From Caballeronia concitans (GTDB taxonomy: Bacteria > Pseudomonadota > Gammaproteobacteria > Burkholderiales > Burkholderiaceae), in contig NZ_FCNV02000008.1 of assembly GCF_001544615.1 (NCBI RefSeq), forward strand, positions 186,001 through 250,000: DNA of 64,000 nt, given 5' to 3'. The position numbers were made by a program, and so were the translations under genes. A model generated the notes under the pieces. It worked only from the letters and a program-made list of their open reading frames with translations, made no database searches and was not told the origin of the DNA. Positions 16,931 to 25,086 of this stretch are shown here, in pieces; position 1 is the first letter of the stretch, and every line of letters begins with the position of its first letter.

Positions 16931-18739
16931 ATGAACTTACGCACCCTGGTTCTTGGACTGGCGGTGGTCGCGACGGCAGGCCTGAATTCGTATGTGGCGC
17001 AGGCCGATCCACAACTCGACAGCCTCATCAAGAATCCCTCGAATTGGGCAGCGCAAGCGGGCGATTATTCGAATCACCGCTATAGCACGCTCAAGCAAAT
17101 CAACGAGAACAACGTCGGCAAGCTACAGGTTGCCTGGACCATGTCCACCGGCGTGCTGCGCGGTCACGAAGGCTCGCCGCTCGTCATCGGCGATACGATG
17201 TACATTCACTCGCCGTTTCCCAACAAGGTCATCGCCATCAACCTGAAGGACCAAACCTTCATCTGGCAATACCAGCCCAAGCAGGATCAGCAAGTCATAT
17301 CGGTGATGTGCTGCGATACGGTCAACCGTGGTCTCGCTTATGGCGACGGCAAGATCTTCCTCCAGCAAGCCGACACGAAACTCGTCGCGCTCGATGCCAA
17401 GACCGGCGATGTTGTATGGAGCGTTCAAAACGGCGATCCCAAGAAAGGCGAAACCAATACCAACGCCCCACACGTATTCGGCGACAAGGTGCTGACCGGT
17501 ATCTCCGGCGGCGAATTCGGCGTGCGCGGCCGTCTCATCGCGTACAACATCAAGGACGGCAAGGAAGTCTGGAAGGCCTTTAGCACAGGCCCCGACGATG
17601 AGATGCTGCTCGACCCGCAGCAAACGATGACCTGGACCGACGGCAAGATGACGCCGATCGGCGCCGACTCGTCCATCAAGAGCTGGCAGGGCGATCAGTG
17701 GAAATACGGCGGCGGCACCACATGGGGCTGGTACGCATGGGATCCGAAGCTCAACCTTGTCTACTACGGCACGGGGAATCCCGGCACCTGGAACCCGACA
17801 CAGCGCCCCGGCGACAACAAGTGGTCCATGTCGATCTTCGCGCGCGATCTCAATACGGGCAAAGCGAAATGGGTCTATCAAATGACGCCTCACGACGAGT
17901 GGGACTATGACGGCGTCAACGAGATGATCCTCTCGGACCTGAACATCGGCGGAAAGAAGGTGCCCGCGATCGTTCACTTCGACCGCAACGGCTTCGGCTA
18001 TACGCTGAATCGTGAAACGGGCGAATTGCTTGTCGCGCAGAAGTACGACCCGGCAGTGAATTGGGCCGATAGCGTCGATCTCAAGAGCGGCTTGCCGATT
18101 CGCAATGCATCGTATTCGACGCAAAAGGCCGGTCCGGATCACAACGTCAAGGGCATCTGTCCCGCGGCGCTCGGCTCCAAGGACCAACAGCCTGCCGCGT
18201 TCGATCCGGGCACGAGTCTCTTCCTCGTACCGACCAACCACGTCTGCATGGATTACGAGCCGTTCCAGGTCGATTACGTGTCCGGTCAGCCGTTCGTCGG
18301 CGCAACGCTCTCGATGTATCCCGGTCCGAACCAAAACGGTTCGATGGGCAACTTCATCGCGTGGGATGCGGCCAAAGGCAAGATCGCATGGTCCAAGCCG
18401 GAGCGGTTCTCGGTGTGGTCCGGCGCGCTCGCAACGGCAGGCGGCATCGTGTTCTACGGCACGCTCGAAGGCTATATCAAGGCGGTTCGCATCAAGGACG
18501 GCAAGGAGCTGTGGAAGTTCAAGACGCCGTCGGGGATCATCGGCAACGTGTTCACGTATCAGTATCAGGGCAAGCAATACGTCGGCGTGTATTCGGGTAT
18601 CGGCGGCTGGGCCGGCATCGGCATGGCAGCCGGACTCGAGAAGTCGACGGAAGGTCTCGGCGCGGTCGGCGGCTATCGCGAACTCGCCAAGTACACGGCG
18701 CTCGGCGGCACGCTGTTCATCTTCGCCATCCCGAGTTGA
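16931..18739 (+). CDS. xoxF: Lanthanide-dependent PQQ methanol dehydrogenase
   Basis: XoxF oxidises methanol in the periplasm using PQQ and a lanthanide ion and reduces cytochrome XoxG. The 602-residue precursor has a signal peptide ending near YVAQA-DPQ. Recognised features are the adjacent Cys pair Cys127-Cys128 (VMCCDTV) that forms the vicinal disulphide over PQQ, tryptophan-docking GDxKWG-like repeats of an eight-bladed propeller, and [11 protein letters not shown] with catalytic Asp325 followed two residues later by Asp327. That second Asp is the hallmark of lanthanide-type XoxF; calcium-type MxaF has Ala there. The start has a GGAGGA site. It is followed by xoxG and xoxJ, and no mxaI-like small subunit is visible. 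Confidence 0.97.
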   Translation: MNLRTLVLGLAVVATAGLNSYVAQADPQLDSLIKNPSNWAAQAGDYSNHRYSTLKQINENNVGKLQVAWTMSTGVLRGHEGSPLVIGDTMYIHSPFPNKVIAINLKDQTFIWQYQPKQDQQVISVMCCDTVNRGLAYGDGKIFLQQADTKLVALDAKTGDVVWSVQNGDPKKGETNTNAPHVFGDKVLTGISGGEFGVRGRLIAYNIKDGKEVWKAFSTGPDDEMLLDPQQTMTWTDGKMTPIGADSSIKSWQGDQWKYGGGTTWGWYAWDPKLNLVYYGTGNPGTWNPTQRPGDNKWSMSIFARDLNTGKAKWVYQMTPHDEWDYDGVNEMILSDLNIGGKKVPAIVHFDRNGFGYTLNRETGELLVAQKYDPAVNWADSVDLKSGLPIRNASYSTQKAGPDHNVKGICPAALGSKDQQPAAFDPGTSLFLVPTNHVCMDYEPFQVDYVSGQPFVGATLSMYPGPNQNGSMGNFIAWDAAKGKIAWSKPERFSVWSGALATAGGIVFYGTLEGYIKAVRIKDGKELWKFKTPSGIIGNVFTYQYQGKQYVGVYSGIGGWAGIGMAAGLEKSTEGLGAVGGYRELAKYTALGGTLFIFAIPS

Positions 18740-18764
18740 TGCAACCTTCCTGACCTGAGCAGTC

Positions 18765-18799
18765 ATGCGCGGCGGCAACTCACTCACGCCGCCGCGCAT
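18765..18799 (+). terminator. Strong hairpin between xoxF and xoxG
   Basis: ATGCGCGGCGGC, an 11-base loop, then GCCGCCGCGCAT form a perfect 12-base stem 25 bases after the xoxF stop. No T-run follows, so it is better read as an mRNA-stabilising or partial attenuation hairpin than as a full terminator. Confidence 0.65.
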
Positions 18800-18840
18800 A
18801 TCCGCTTCAAAGCACGATCATTATTCAAGGAGACAAGCGC

Positions 18841-19254
18841 ATGAAAGGCCGATCACTCTTGGTGTTGTCGATAACGCTCGTTGCGTCTTCAGGCTTGCTT
18901 GCCCAGACCGATTCAGGGCAGATGAAGCCGGTGGCGTACAAGGTCGTCGACGGCAACAAGGTCGACAACGATACGCTGCAGGGCTGGCGTACGTGGCGTG
19001 CGCTTGCATGCGAACGCTGTCACGGGGCAAGGCAGGAGGGCATGGTCGGCCCTTCGCTGATCGATGCTTTCAAAACGCTCGACAAAACCGAATTTCATCG
19101 CACTGTATTTGGCGGCCGCGTAGAGAAGGGTATGCCCGACTTCAGTTCGAGTCAGATGATGCAAAAGAACTGGGAGAATCTTTACGCGTATCTGAAGGGA
19201 CGTTCCGACGGCAAAATCAATCCGGGCGACTTGCAGGCGATCGATGCCAAATAG
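18841..19254 (+). CDS. xoxG: Cytochrome c, XoxF electron acceptor
   Basis: XoxG accepts electrons from XoxF in the periplasm and passes them to the respiratory chain. The 137-residue precursor has a short signal peptide (MKGRSLLVLSITLVASSGLLAQ) and one haem site CERCH at residues 57-61. The likely distal Met is in GRVEKGMPDFSS, about 40 residues on. The start is preceded by AAGGAGA. It is small compared with many XoxG proteins (often 150-200 residues) but the position directly between xoxF and xoxJ makes the assignment firm. A strong hairpin separates it from xoxF and may lower its expression relative to the enzyme. Confidence 0.92.
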   Translation: MKGRSLLVLSITLVASSGLLAQTDSGQMKPVAYKVVDGNKVDNDTLQGWRTWRALACERCHGARQEGMVGPSLIDAFKTLDKTEFHRTVFGGRVEKGMPDFSSSQMMQKNWENLYAYLKGRSDGKINPGDLQAIDAK

Positions 19255-19296
19255 GCACGTCGACGTTAGATGACCGCGTTCACTCCCGGAGGCTTC

Positions 19297-20217
19297 ATGT
19301 CTTACCGTCAAGCCAGCGGCGCGCTGTTTCGTTCGATGTTTCGTTTGATGACCACCTGTTTTACGGCACTTGCAGCGCAAGCGGCGTTTGCGCAAGGCGC
19401 GGGCGCGCCGCCTCCCAATCTGCCGAATAACGACGGCGCGGACGGCGTGCTGCGCGTATGCGCCGATCCGAACAACATGCCGCTCTCGAACCAGAAGGGC
19501 GAAGGTTACGAGAACAAGATTGCGAGCCAGATGGCGAGTGACTTCGGCTACAAGCTCGAATACACGTATTTCCCGCAGCGCATGGGCTTCGTGCGCAATA
19601 CGCTGCGCGAAAAGGTGCCCGATACCGACCGCTATAAGTGCGATCTGATCATCGGCGTGCCGAAGGGCTATGAACTCACTGCGACCACGCGGCCGTATCT
19701 GCATTCGACATATGCAATGGTCCTGCCCAACCGACCCGAGTACGAAAGCATCAAGACGCCGGCGGACCTCATCAATCTGCCGCCCGATCAGCTCAAGAAG
19801 ATGAAGCTCGGCATCTTCGTGAAGAGTCCTGCGGTGGACTGGCTGCTGAGAAATAACCTCATCGATCAGGCTGTGTCGTATCAAGGGCAAAGCGGCGATC
19901 CGGAAGCGTTTCCCGGCGAGATGATCGAGCGCGATCTTTCGAAAGGCAATGTCGATGCCGCATTCGTTTGGGGCCCTATTGCAGGCTATTTCGTGAATCG
20001 CTCTGATAACAAGGTGAGGCTCGTGGCCTTTCCGCCTCAACCGGGCATACGCTTCGATTTCGAAATCTCGATGGGCGTGCGTTATGGCGAAAAGGCATGG
20101 CGGGACAAAGTGGACAACTGGATTGCATCGAACCAGCCGAAGATCGATCAGATTCTGACGAGCTATCAGGTTCCGTTGCTGCCGCTACAGCCGATGCAGC
20201 CGGCGCAAACGCAATGA
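19297..20217 (+). CDS. xoxJ: XoxJ periplasmic binding-protein-like
   Basis: XoxJ is a periplasmic substrate-binding-protein-like partner of XoxF, thought to help activate or mature the dehydrogenase; it does not belong to a transporter. The start at 19297 (MSYRQASG) is chosen because GGAGG lies just upstream, giving 306 residues with a signal peptide ending near AFAQG. The family-type core is VLRVCADPNNMPLSNQKGEGYENKIA, then YFPQRMGFVRNTL, KCDLIIGVPKGYE and FVWGPIAGYF. It follows xoxG by 42 bases and overlaps the next gene by four bases (ATGA), so all four genes form one coupled unit. Confidence 0.92.
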   Translation: MSYRQASGALFRSMFRLMTTCFTALAAQAAFAQGAGAPPPNLPNNDGADGVLRVCADPNNMPLSNQKGEGYENKIASQMASDFGYKLEYTYFPQRMGFVRNTLREKVPDTDRYKCDLIIGVPKGYELTATTRPYLHSTYAMVLPNRPEYESIKTPADLINLPPDQLKKMKLGIFVKSPAVDWLLRNNLIDQAVSYQGQSGDPEAFPGEMIERDLSKGNVDAAFVWGPIAGYFVNRSDNKVRLVAFPPQPGIRFDFEISMGVRYGEKAWRDKVDNWIASNQPKIDQILTSYQVPLLPLQPMQPAQTQ

Positions 20218-20981
20218 GCGCCGCGCATGTGGTGTTTCGCGCGCTCGCGACGGCGTGCGCGCTCGCCGGTGCCTTGTCGATCAATGCATTCGCCGCCGAT
20301 GCGCCGCCCGCATCGGCGGCTGCGCCGGACATTGCGCCAGCCGAGCGGTTGCTTTTCATGCAGCCGCATATGACGGGCATCGATCCTCAGACGGAACTCG
20401 ATTACGCAGTGGATTATTCGGGCCCGCCCGCCAAGGTCAGCGATACGTTGCGCGTGCTCGTGATGAGTCCCGGCAATAACAAGAACGACGCGCGCGTGAC
20501 CGATCGCACAGGCAACGTCGATGTGCCAGGCGGCCTGCCATGCAATCCCGTCATCATTTATTTTCTCGAACACGATATCGCCGAGATGCAGCAATTGACC
20601 GGTGGACAGCGCCGCTATTTCCAGCAGCGCGTTCGGCTTGCGCTTGCCGCCGGTCCTGCGGTCACGCCCGTTTCTGGCGAGACACTCGGGATCAAGAACG
20701 GCAAGGGCGTCAAGGCGCGCCAGATCGTGATTCAGCCTTACCTCAACGATCCGAATGCCGATCGCTTTGCGCAATACACCGGCAAGCGCTATACGTTCGT
20801 CATTGCCGATGACGTGCCCGGTCGCGTGCTCCTCATTCGCACCGAAGTGCCCGGCGCGGGCAATGACTTCGCGCATCCCTTGCAGAAGGAGACGATTGCT
20901 TTCCAAGGCGCGCTCAAGAATATTTCGCCGCCTGCAAGCGCGCCCGTCAAGACGGGGAACGCACCGCGCGCGAGCCGGTGA
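20214..20981 (+). CDS. Unrecognised secreted protein of the xox operon
   Basis: I do not recognise this protein. The start overlaps the xoxJ stop by four bases (ATGA), giving 255 residues with a clear signal peptide (MSAAHVVFRALATACALAGA, cleavage near AFAADAPP). The mature part has an Ala/Pro-rich N-terminus, then a conserved-looking soluble domain with MQPHMTGIDPQTELDYAVDYSG, LRVLVMSPGNNKN, LPCNPVIIYFLEHDIAEMQQLTGG, RQIVIQPYLNDPNADRF and VPGRVLLIRTEVPGAG. It contains one Cys, no haem site and no membrane helix after the signal. Coupling to xoxFGJ points to a periplasmic role in methanol oxidation, for example in enzyme maturation or metal or PQQ handling, but that is inference. Confidence 0.82.
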   Translation: MSAAHVVFRALATACALAGALSINAFAADAPPASAAAPDIAPAERLLFMQPHMTGIDPQTELDYAVDYSGPPAKVSDTLRVLVMSPGNNKNDARVTDRTGNVDVPGGLPCNPVIIYFLEHDIAEMQQLTGGQRRYFQQRVRLALAAGPAVTPVSGETLGIKNGKGVKARQIVIQPYLNDPNADRFAQYTGKRYTFVIADDVPGRVLLIRTEVPGAGNDFAHPLQKETIAFQGALKNISPPASAPVKTGNAPRASR

Positions 20982-21005
20982 TTCGCTCCACGCTCTGCAC
21001 CACGC

Positions 21006-21980
21006 ATGAACTTCGTCCGTTCTCTCACGCTGCGTCAGCTTCAAATCTTCGTGATCACCACGCGCTGTCCCAGCTTCGCACGCGCGGCGGAAGAGTTGCA
21101 TCTCACGCAGCCGGCGGTGTCGATGCAGATCAAGCAACTCGAAGACGCCGTCGGCTTGCCGCTATTCGAGCGCGTTGCGCGCCGGCTCGCGCTGACGGAG
21201 GCCGGCGAGAAGCTGCAGCATCATGCGAGCCGCATCCTCGGTGAAATCAAGGACGCGGAAGACGCCATGATGTCGCTCACGCAAGCGGATAGCGGATCGA
21301 TTGCGGTGAGCATAGTGAGTTCCGCAACTTACTTCGCGCCAAAATTACTCGCGCTTTATTCGCAGCAATATCCAAAAGTCGATGTGCACTTTTCGGTGGG
21401 AAATCGCGAGACCTTGCTCAGGCTCTTGCAAGATAATGCAACGGATCTCGCGATCATGGGACGCCCGCCGCCCGAGCTTGGCACGACGGCCGAGCCGCTT
21501 GCCTATCATCCGCATGTGATCGTCGCGCCGCTGTCGCATCCGTTGAGAAATGCGCGTCGCTTCGACTTGCACGAACTCACTCACGACACGTTCCTGTTGC
21601 GTGAGCCGGGATCGGGAACGCGTGCCGTCGCGGAACATGTGTTCAAGCAGAATCTCTTCGTTCCATCGCGCAGCGTCACGCTCGGAAGCAACGAGACGAT
21701 CAAGCAGGCTGTCATGGCCGGCATGGGCGTGAGCCTCATTTCACTGCATACGCTTGCGCTCGAATTGCGCACGGGCGGCATTGCGGTGCTGGATGTGAAC
21801 GGCACGCCCGTCGAAAGAACATGGCAGCTCGTGCATTCGCGCTCGAAGCAATTGTCGCCCACGTGTCTCGCGTTTCGACGCTTTCTGCTCGAACATGCCG
21901 AGCCGTTTCTGGAGCGCGAGTATGCGGAGTTCGGCTTGCTGCGGCCCAGGCGTCTCGCGGATGCGGAAAGCGTTCGATGA
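21006..21980 (+). CDS. LysR-type regulator, CbbR-like
   Basis: The 324-residue protein is a LysR-family regulator. The N-terminal winged helix is SLTLRQLQIFVITTRCPSFARAAEELHLTQPAVSMQIKQLEDAVGLPLFER; the rest is the effector-binding domain. The wording of the DNA-binding region is close to CbbR, the activator of Calvin-cycle operons, as are segments such as GNRETLLRLLQDNATDLAIMGRPP. It starts 25 bases after the unrecognised secreted protein, and its stop overlaps the start of the next gene (ATGA), so it seems built into the xox/quinoprotein unit instead of standing divergent from a target as most LysR genes do. Regulation of cbb genes or of the xox unit are both possible. Confidence 0.9.
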   Translation: MNFVRSLTLRQLQIFVITTRCPSFARAAEELHLTQPAVSMQIKQLEDAVGLPLFERVARRLALTEAGEKLQHHASRILGEIKDAEDAMMSLTQADSGSIAVSIVSSATYFAPKLLALYSQQYPKVDVHFSVGNRETLLRLLQDNATDLAIMGRPPPELGTTAEPLAYHPHVIVAPLSHPLRNARRFDLHELTHDTFLLREPGSGTRAVAEHVFKQNLFVPSRSVTLGSNETIKQAVMAGMGVSLISLHTLALELRTGGIAVLDVNGTPVERTWQLVHSRSKQLSPTCLAFRRFLLEHAEPFLEREYAEFGLLRPRRLADAESVR

Positions 21981-22912
21981 CAATAGCGTCGATGCTGCGC
22001 GCGTTGGCGTTATCGGCAATGCTTGCGTTAGGCGCCGCGAGCGCGCATGCGGAACCGGCGCTTGCGGTGCAGCAGATTACACCGGGCAATTACGCGCATC
22101 GCGGTCACGACGATGTCGCGACGCCTGCCAACGGCGGCGATATTGCCAACGTGGGCTTTATCGTCGGATCTCGCTGCGTGGCGGTCATCGACACGGGCGG
22201 CACGCTCGCCGAAGGGCGGCAACTTCGCGCCGCTATTCGACGCGTCACGCCGTTGCCTGTGTGCTATGTCATCAATACGCACATGCATCCGGATCATATC
22301 TTCGGCAATGCGGCGTTCAATGACCATCATCCGCAATACGTCGGCAGCGCGAAGCTCGCGGAAGCGGAGGCGGCGCGCGCGGACAACTACTTGCGAGCGT
22401 TGCATCGAGAGCTTGGCGCGGTGGCGGACGGCAGCGAAATCATCCCGCCGACCTTGTCGGTAGACGGAACCATGACACTCGATCTCGGCGAACGCACGCT
22501 GACGCTGCAATCATGGAAAACAGCGCATACCAACAACGACATCACGGTATACGATGAGAAGAGCGGTACGTTATGGCTCGGCGATCTGCTTTTCGTCGGA
22601 TGCATACCGGTGGTGGACGGAAGCATTGTCGGCTGGCTTGAAGATATCGCGCGCATTAAGCAGATGAATCCGCGCTATGTAGTACCGGGACATGGTCCGC
22701 TGAATGTCCCGTGGCCGCAATCGCTGGATGCGGAGGAACAGTACCTTGCCGAACTGGCGCGCGATGTGCGAGCGGCCATCAAGCGAGGCGAAACCATTCA
22801 AAAAGCCGTCGATACGATAGGCGTGAATCAGCGCGGCAAGTGGCTGCTGTACGACGTCTATCATCGCCGCAACGTGACGGCGGCCTATGCGGAACTCGAA
22901 TGGGAGCAGTAG
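21977..22912 (+). CDS. Metallo-beta-lactamase-fold hydrolase, quinoprotein relay type
   Basis: The 311-residue precursor (start overlapping the LysR stop by four bases) has a signal peptide ending near ASAHAEP. The metal site is intact: NTHMHPDHIFG supplies the HxHxDH motif, TAHTNND, LWLGDLLF and VPGHGP supply the other ligands. It fits the zinc metallohydrolases that accompany PQQ alcohol dehydrogenases and a SoxYZ-like carrier (called quinoprotein relay system). The substrate is unknown. A SoxYZ-like gene follows 17 bases downstream and a second fold member comes after that, so the three likely act together in the periplasm. Confidence 0.88.
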   Translation: MTIASMLRALALSAMLALGAASAHAEPALAVQQITPGNYAHRGHDDVATPANGGDIANVGFIVGSRCVAVIDTGGTLAEGRQLRAAIRRVTPLPVCYVINTHMHPDHIFGNAAFNDHHPQYVGSAKLAEAEAARADNYLRALHRELGAVADGSEIIPPTLSVDGTMTLDLGERTLTLQSWKTAHTNNDITVYDEKSGTLWLGDLLFVGCIPVVDGSIVGWLEDIARIKQMNPRYVVPGHGPLNVPWPQSLDAEEQYLAELARDVRAAIKRGETIQKAVDTIGVNQRGKWLLYDVYHRRNVTAAYAELEWEQ

Positions 22913-22929
22913 CGGCAGAGGAGGACATC

Positions 22930-23778
22930 ATGACGAGTCGACCCATTGCAGCGTTCGCGGCATTGTTCGTGACGCTTGCCCCCTGCATCGCGCAAGCCGC
23001 TCAGCCCGACGACGATCCCGATAAGGTCGCGCGCTGGCTCGACTTCAAGGAAGGCACGTTCAAAGGCCGCACGATCGATACACATGGCGATGCCGTCATC
23101 AAACTCGATGCACCCGCGCGCGCCGCCGATGCTGCCGTTGTTCCCATCGCGATCAATGCGCAGTTTCCACAAACGCCTTCCCGTTATATCAGCAAGGTCT
23201 ATCTATTCATCGACGAGAATCCGGAGCCGTATGCAGGCTCATTCGAATTCACGCCGGAGTCGGGACTGGCAAGCATAGAAACACGCGTGCGCGTGGAGGA
23301 CTACACGTTCATGCGCGTGATAGCCGAGACGAACGACGGACATCTCTATAGCGCAGTACGTTTCGTCAAGGCATCGGGCGGCTGTTCGGCTCCTGCAGGC
23401 AAGGACGATGAAGCGGGCGAACGCGAGGCCGGTGCCGTGCGTCTTCAGGCCGAAGGCAAGCCCGCAGCGGGCAAGCCCGAACTCGCTCAATTGATGGTGC
23501 GTCACCCGAACCGAACCGGCATGGCGATGAATCAGGTCACGCGCAATTACGCTACGGCCTATTTCGTGCGCAAGGTTGCCGTGACATATGCAGGCAAGCC
23601 GGTGATGACCGCGAACGTGAACTTTTCGATCAGCGAGAACCCGAATTTCCGCTTCTATTTCGTGCCGAGCGGAAGCGGTGAATTGAAGGCGCATATCGAG
23701 GATACGAAGAACAAGAACTTCGAAGGCGTGGTCGCGATCGACGCGCAATCGGCCCCGCAAACATCGGCGATGAAATGA
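22930..23778 (+). CDS. SoxYZ-like carrier protein associated with quinoprotein dehydrogenases
   Basis: This 282-residue exported protein (signal peptide ending near IAQAAQP) fuses a SoxY-like and a SoxZ-like domain. In sulphur oxidation SoxY carries intermediates on a Cys in a GGCGG tail. Here the corresponding tail is at the domain junction: KASGGCSAPAGKDD, with one Cys at about residue 155. The second half (LAQLMVRHPNRTGMAMN ... FSISENPNFRFYFVPSGSGELKAHIEDTKN) is SoxZ-like. No other sox genes are present, so the load is probably not sulphur; families of this type sit beside methanol/ethanol quinoproteins. A GAGG site precedes the start, and the next gene overlaps by four bases. Confidence 0.88.
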   Translation: MTSRPIAAFAALFVTLAPCIAQAAQPDDDPDKVARWLDFKEGTFKGRTIDTHGDAVIKLDAPARAADAAVVPIAINAQFPQTPSRYISKVYLFIDENPEPYAGSFEFTPESGLASIETRVRVEDYTFMRVIAETNDGHLYSAVRFVKASGGCSAPAGKDDEAGEREAGAVRLQAEGKPAAGKPELAQLMVRHPNRTGMAMNQVTRNYATAYFVRKVAVTYAGKPVMTANVNFSISENPNFRFYFVPSGSGELKAHIEDTKNKNFEGVVAIDAQSAPQTSAMK

Positions 23779-24707
23779 CGCCACGTTGCGTGAGAGCCTT
23801 CATAGGCGCGCTGCTGTTCGCGTTCGTCGATGTGGCGATGGCCGCGCTCGCCGGCATGCCTGCGCCCGTCGCTATCGCGCCGGGCGTGTATGCGTTCATC
23901 GGCACCGCCGATGCGGTTGCGCCCGCGAATCACGGCATCGTCGCGAACAATGGCTTTATCGTGGGGCCGAGCGGCGTGACGGTGATCGATACGGGGCCGT
24001 CTTATCGCTATGGACGCGCGATGATCGAAGCCATTCGCAAGGTCACGCCTTTGCCGGTGAAGCTCGTCATCATCACGCATCAGGCGCCGGAGTTCGTATT
24101 CGGCGCGGCTGCATTTAGGGATCGCGATGTGCCCATACTCGCGCACGCTCGCACTGCGCAACTGATTAAAGAGCGATGCTCGATCTGTCTCGCGAACTTG
24201 CGCAAGACGCTGGGCGAAGACGAGATGGCCGGATCGCGCGTGACCGTGCCGGATCGCACGGTCAATGGCACGACGGAAATCGAAAGCGGCGGACGCAAGC
24301 TGCAATTGCTGCATTTCGGTCCGGCCAGCACGCCCGGCGATCTTGCGGTGCTCGATACGCAAACGGGTGTGTTGTTCGCGGGCAGTCTCGTTTCGAATGG
24401 ACGCATTCCCGAACTGCGCAACGAGCACATTCCCGGCTGGCTCAGCGCGCTGGACAATTTGCGCGCGCTGGATCTCACGGCCGTCGTGCCCGCGTTCGGC
24501 GCGCCGCTGAATGGCGACGACGTCATGCAGACAGGCGTTTATCTGCGCGAACTGGATGCGTCGGTCAAGCGCGCTTACAAGAGCGGCGTGGGTCTTACCG
24601 ATGCGATGCATTCGGTGCAAGTCCCCGCCTTTAGCGGCTATAAGCTCTATGCCATTGCCCAGCCGCAGAACGTGCAGCGGCTTTATCTTCAGTTGGAGAA
24701 GCAATAG
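23775..24707 (+). CDS. Metallo-beta-lactamase-fold protein with degenerate metal site
   Basis: The 310-residue precursor has a signal peptide (MTPRCVRAFIGALLFAFVDV) and aligns along its length with the hydrolase at 21977. At each metal-ligand position it differs: THMHPDHIFG becomes THQAPEFVFG, TAHTNND becomes PASTPGD, LGDLLF becomes AGSLVS, and VPGHGP becomes VPAFGA. Only the first His is kept. It is therefore probably not a standard metallohydrolase and may be a pseudoenzyme or partner of the neighbour, possibly a recognised subgroup (quinoprotein relay protein 1). Two Cys sit close together (ERCSICLANL). The start overlaps the SoxYZ-like stop by four bases, so expression is coupled. Confidence 0.85.
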   Translation: MTPRCVRAFIGALLFAFVDVAMAALAGMPAPVAIAPGVYAFIGTADAVAPANHGIVANNGFIVGPSGVTVIDTGPSYRYGRAMIEAIRKVTPLPVKLVIITHQAPEFVFGAAAFRDRDVPILAHARTAQLIKERCSICLANLRKTLGEDEMAGSRVTVPDRTVNGTTEIESGGRKLQLLHFGPASTPGDLAVLDTQTGVLFAGSLVSNGRIPELRNEHIPGWLSALDNLRALDLTAVVPAFGAPLNGDDVMQTGVYLRELDASVKRAYKSGVGLTDAMHSVQVPAFSGYKLYAIAQPQNVQRLYLQLEKQ

Positions 24708-24764
24708 CGCCTTATTCGATGATTCGATGCATTAACGCCCACGACCACTCAGGAGACAACGACG

Positions 24765-25073
24765 ATGGCCCAACTCATGGCGCTCTATAAAACGCCTTCC
24801 GACAAGGCAGCATTCGACGCCCACTACGCATCGACGCATGCGCCGCTTGCCAAGAAAATACCTGGTCTCAAGCGCTATGAAATCAGCACCGGTCCCGTGA
24901 CGGTGGCGCAAGGCGAGTCGCCTTATCATTTGGTCGCGCTGCTGGAATTCGATTCACTCGATGCAATTCACTCGGGCCTGGCATCGCCCGAAGGCCAGGC
25001 GACGGCTGCGGATCTTGCGAATTTCGCGCACGCCGGCGTCGAACTCATCATGTTGGATACGAAACCCGCCTGA
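24765..25073 (+). CDS. EthD family protein
   Basis: The 102-residue protein has the EthD ferredoxin-like fold (dimeric alpha-beta barrel). MALYKTPSDKAAFDAHYASTHAPLAKKIPGLKRYE is the family's N-terminal pattern with the conserved HxPL-type segment, and LVALLEFDSLDAIHSGLASPEGQATAADL follows. EthD was named from ether degradation but the biochemical role in most cases is unknown. It has its own AGGAGA ribosome site 57 bases after the metallo-beta-lactamase-like gene and could be the last gene of that unit. It is followed by a convergent membrane-protein gene. Confidence 0.85.
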   Translation: MAQLMALYKTPSDKAAFDAHYASTHAPLAKKIPGLKRYEISTGPVTVAQGESPYHLVALLEFDSLDAIHSGLASPEGQATAADLANFAHAGVELIMLDTKPA

Positions 25074-25086
25074 GCTTGAGCGCGAA

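Noticed and set aside
17123-18799. 558-codon open frame on the minus strand
   Set aside because: Antisense to xoxF, which is certain; no recognisable product.
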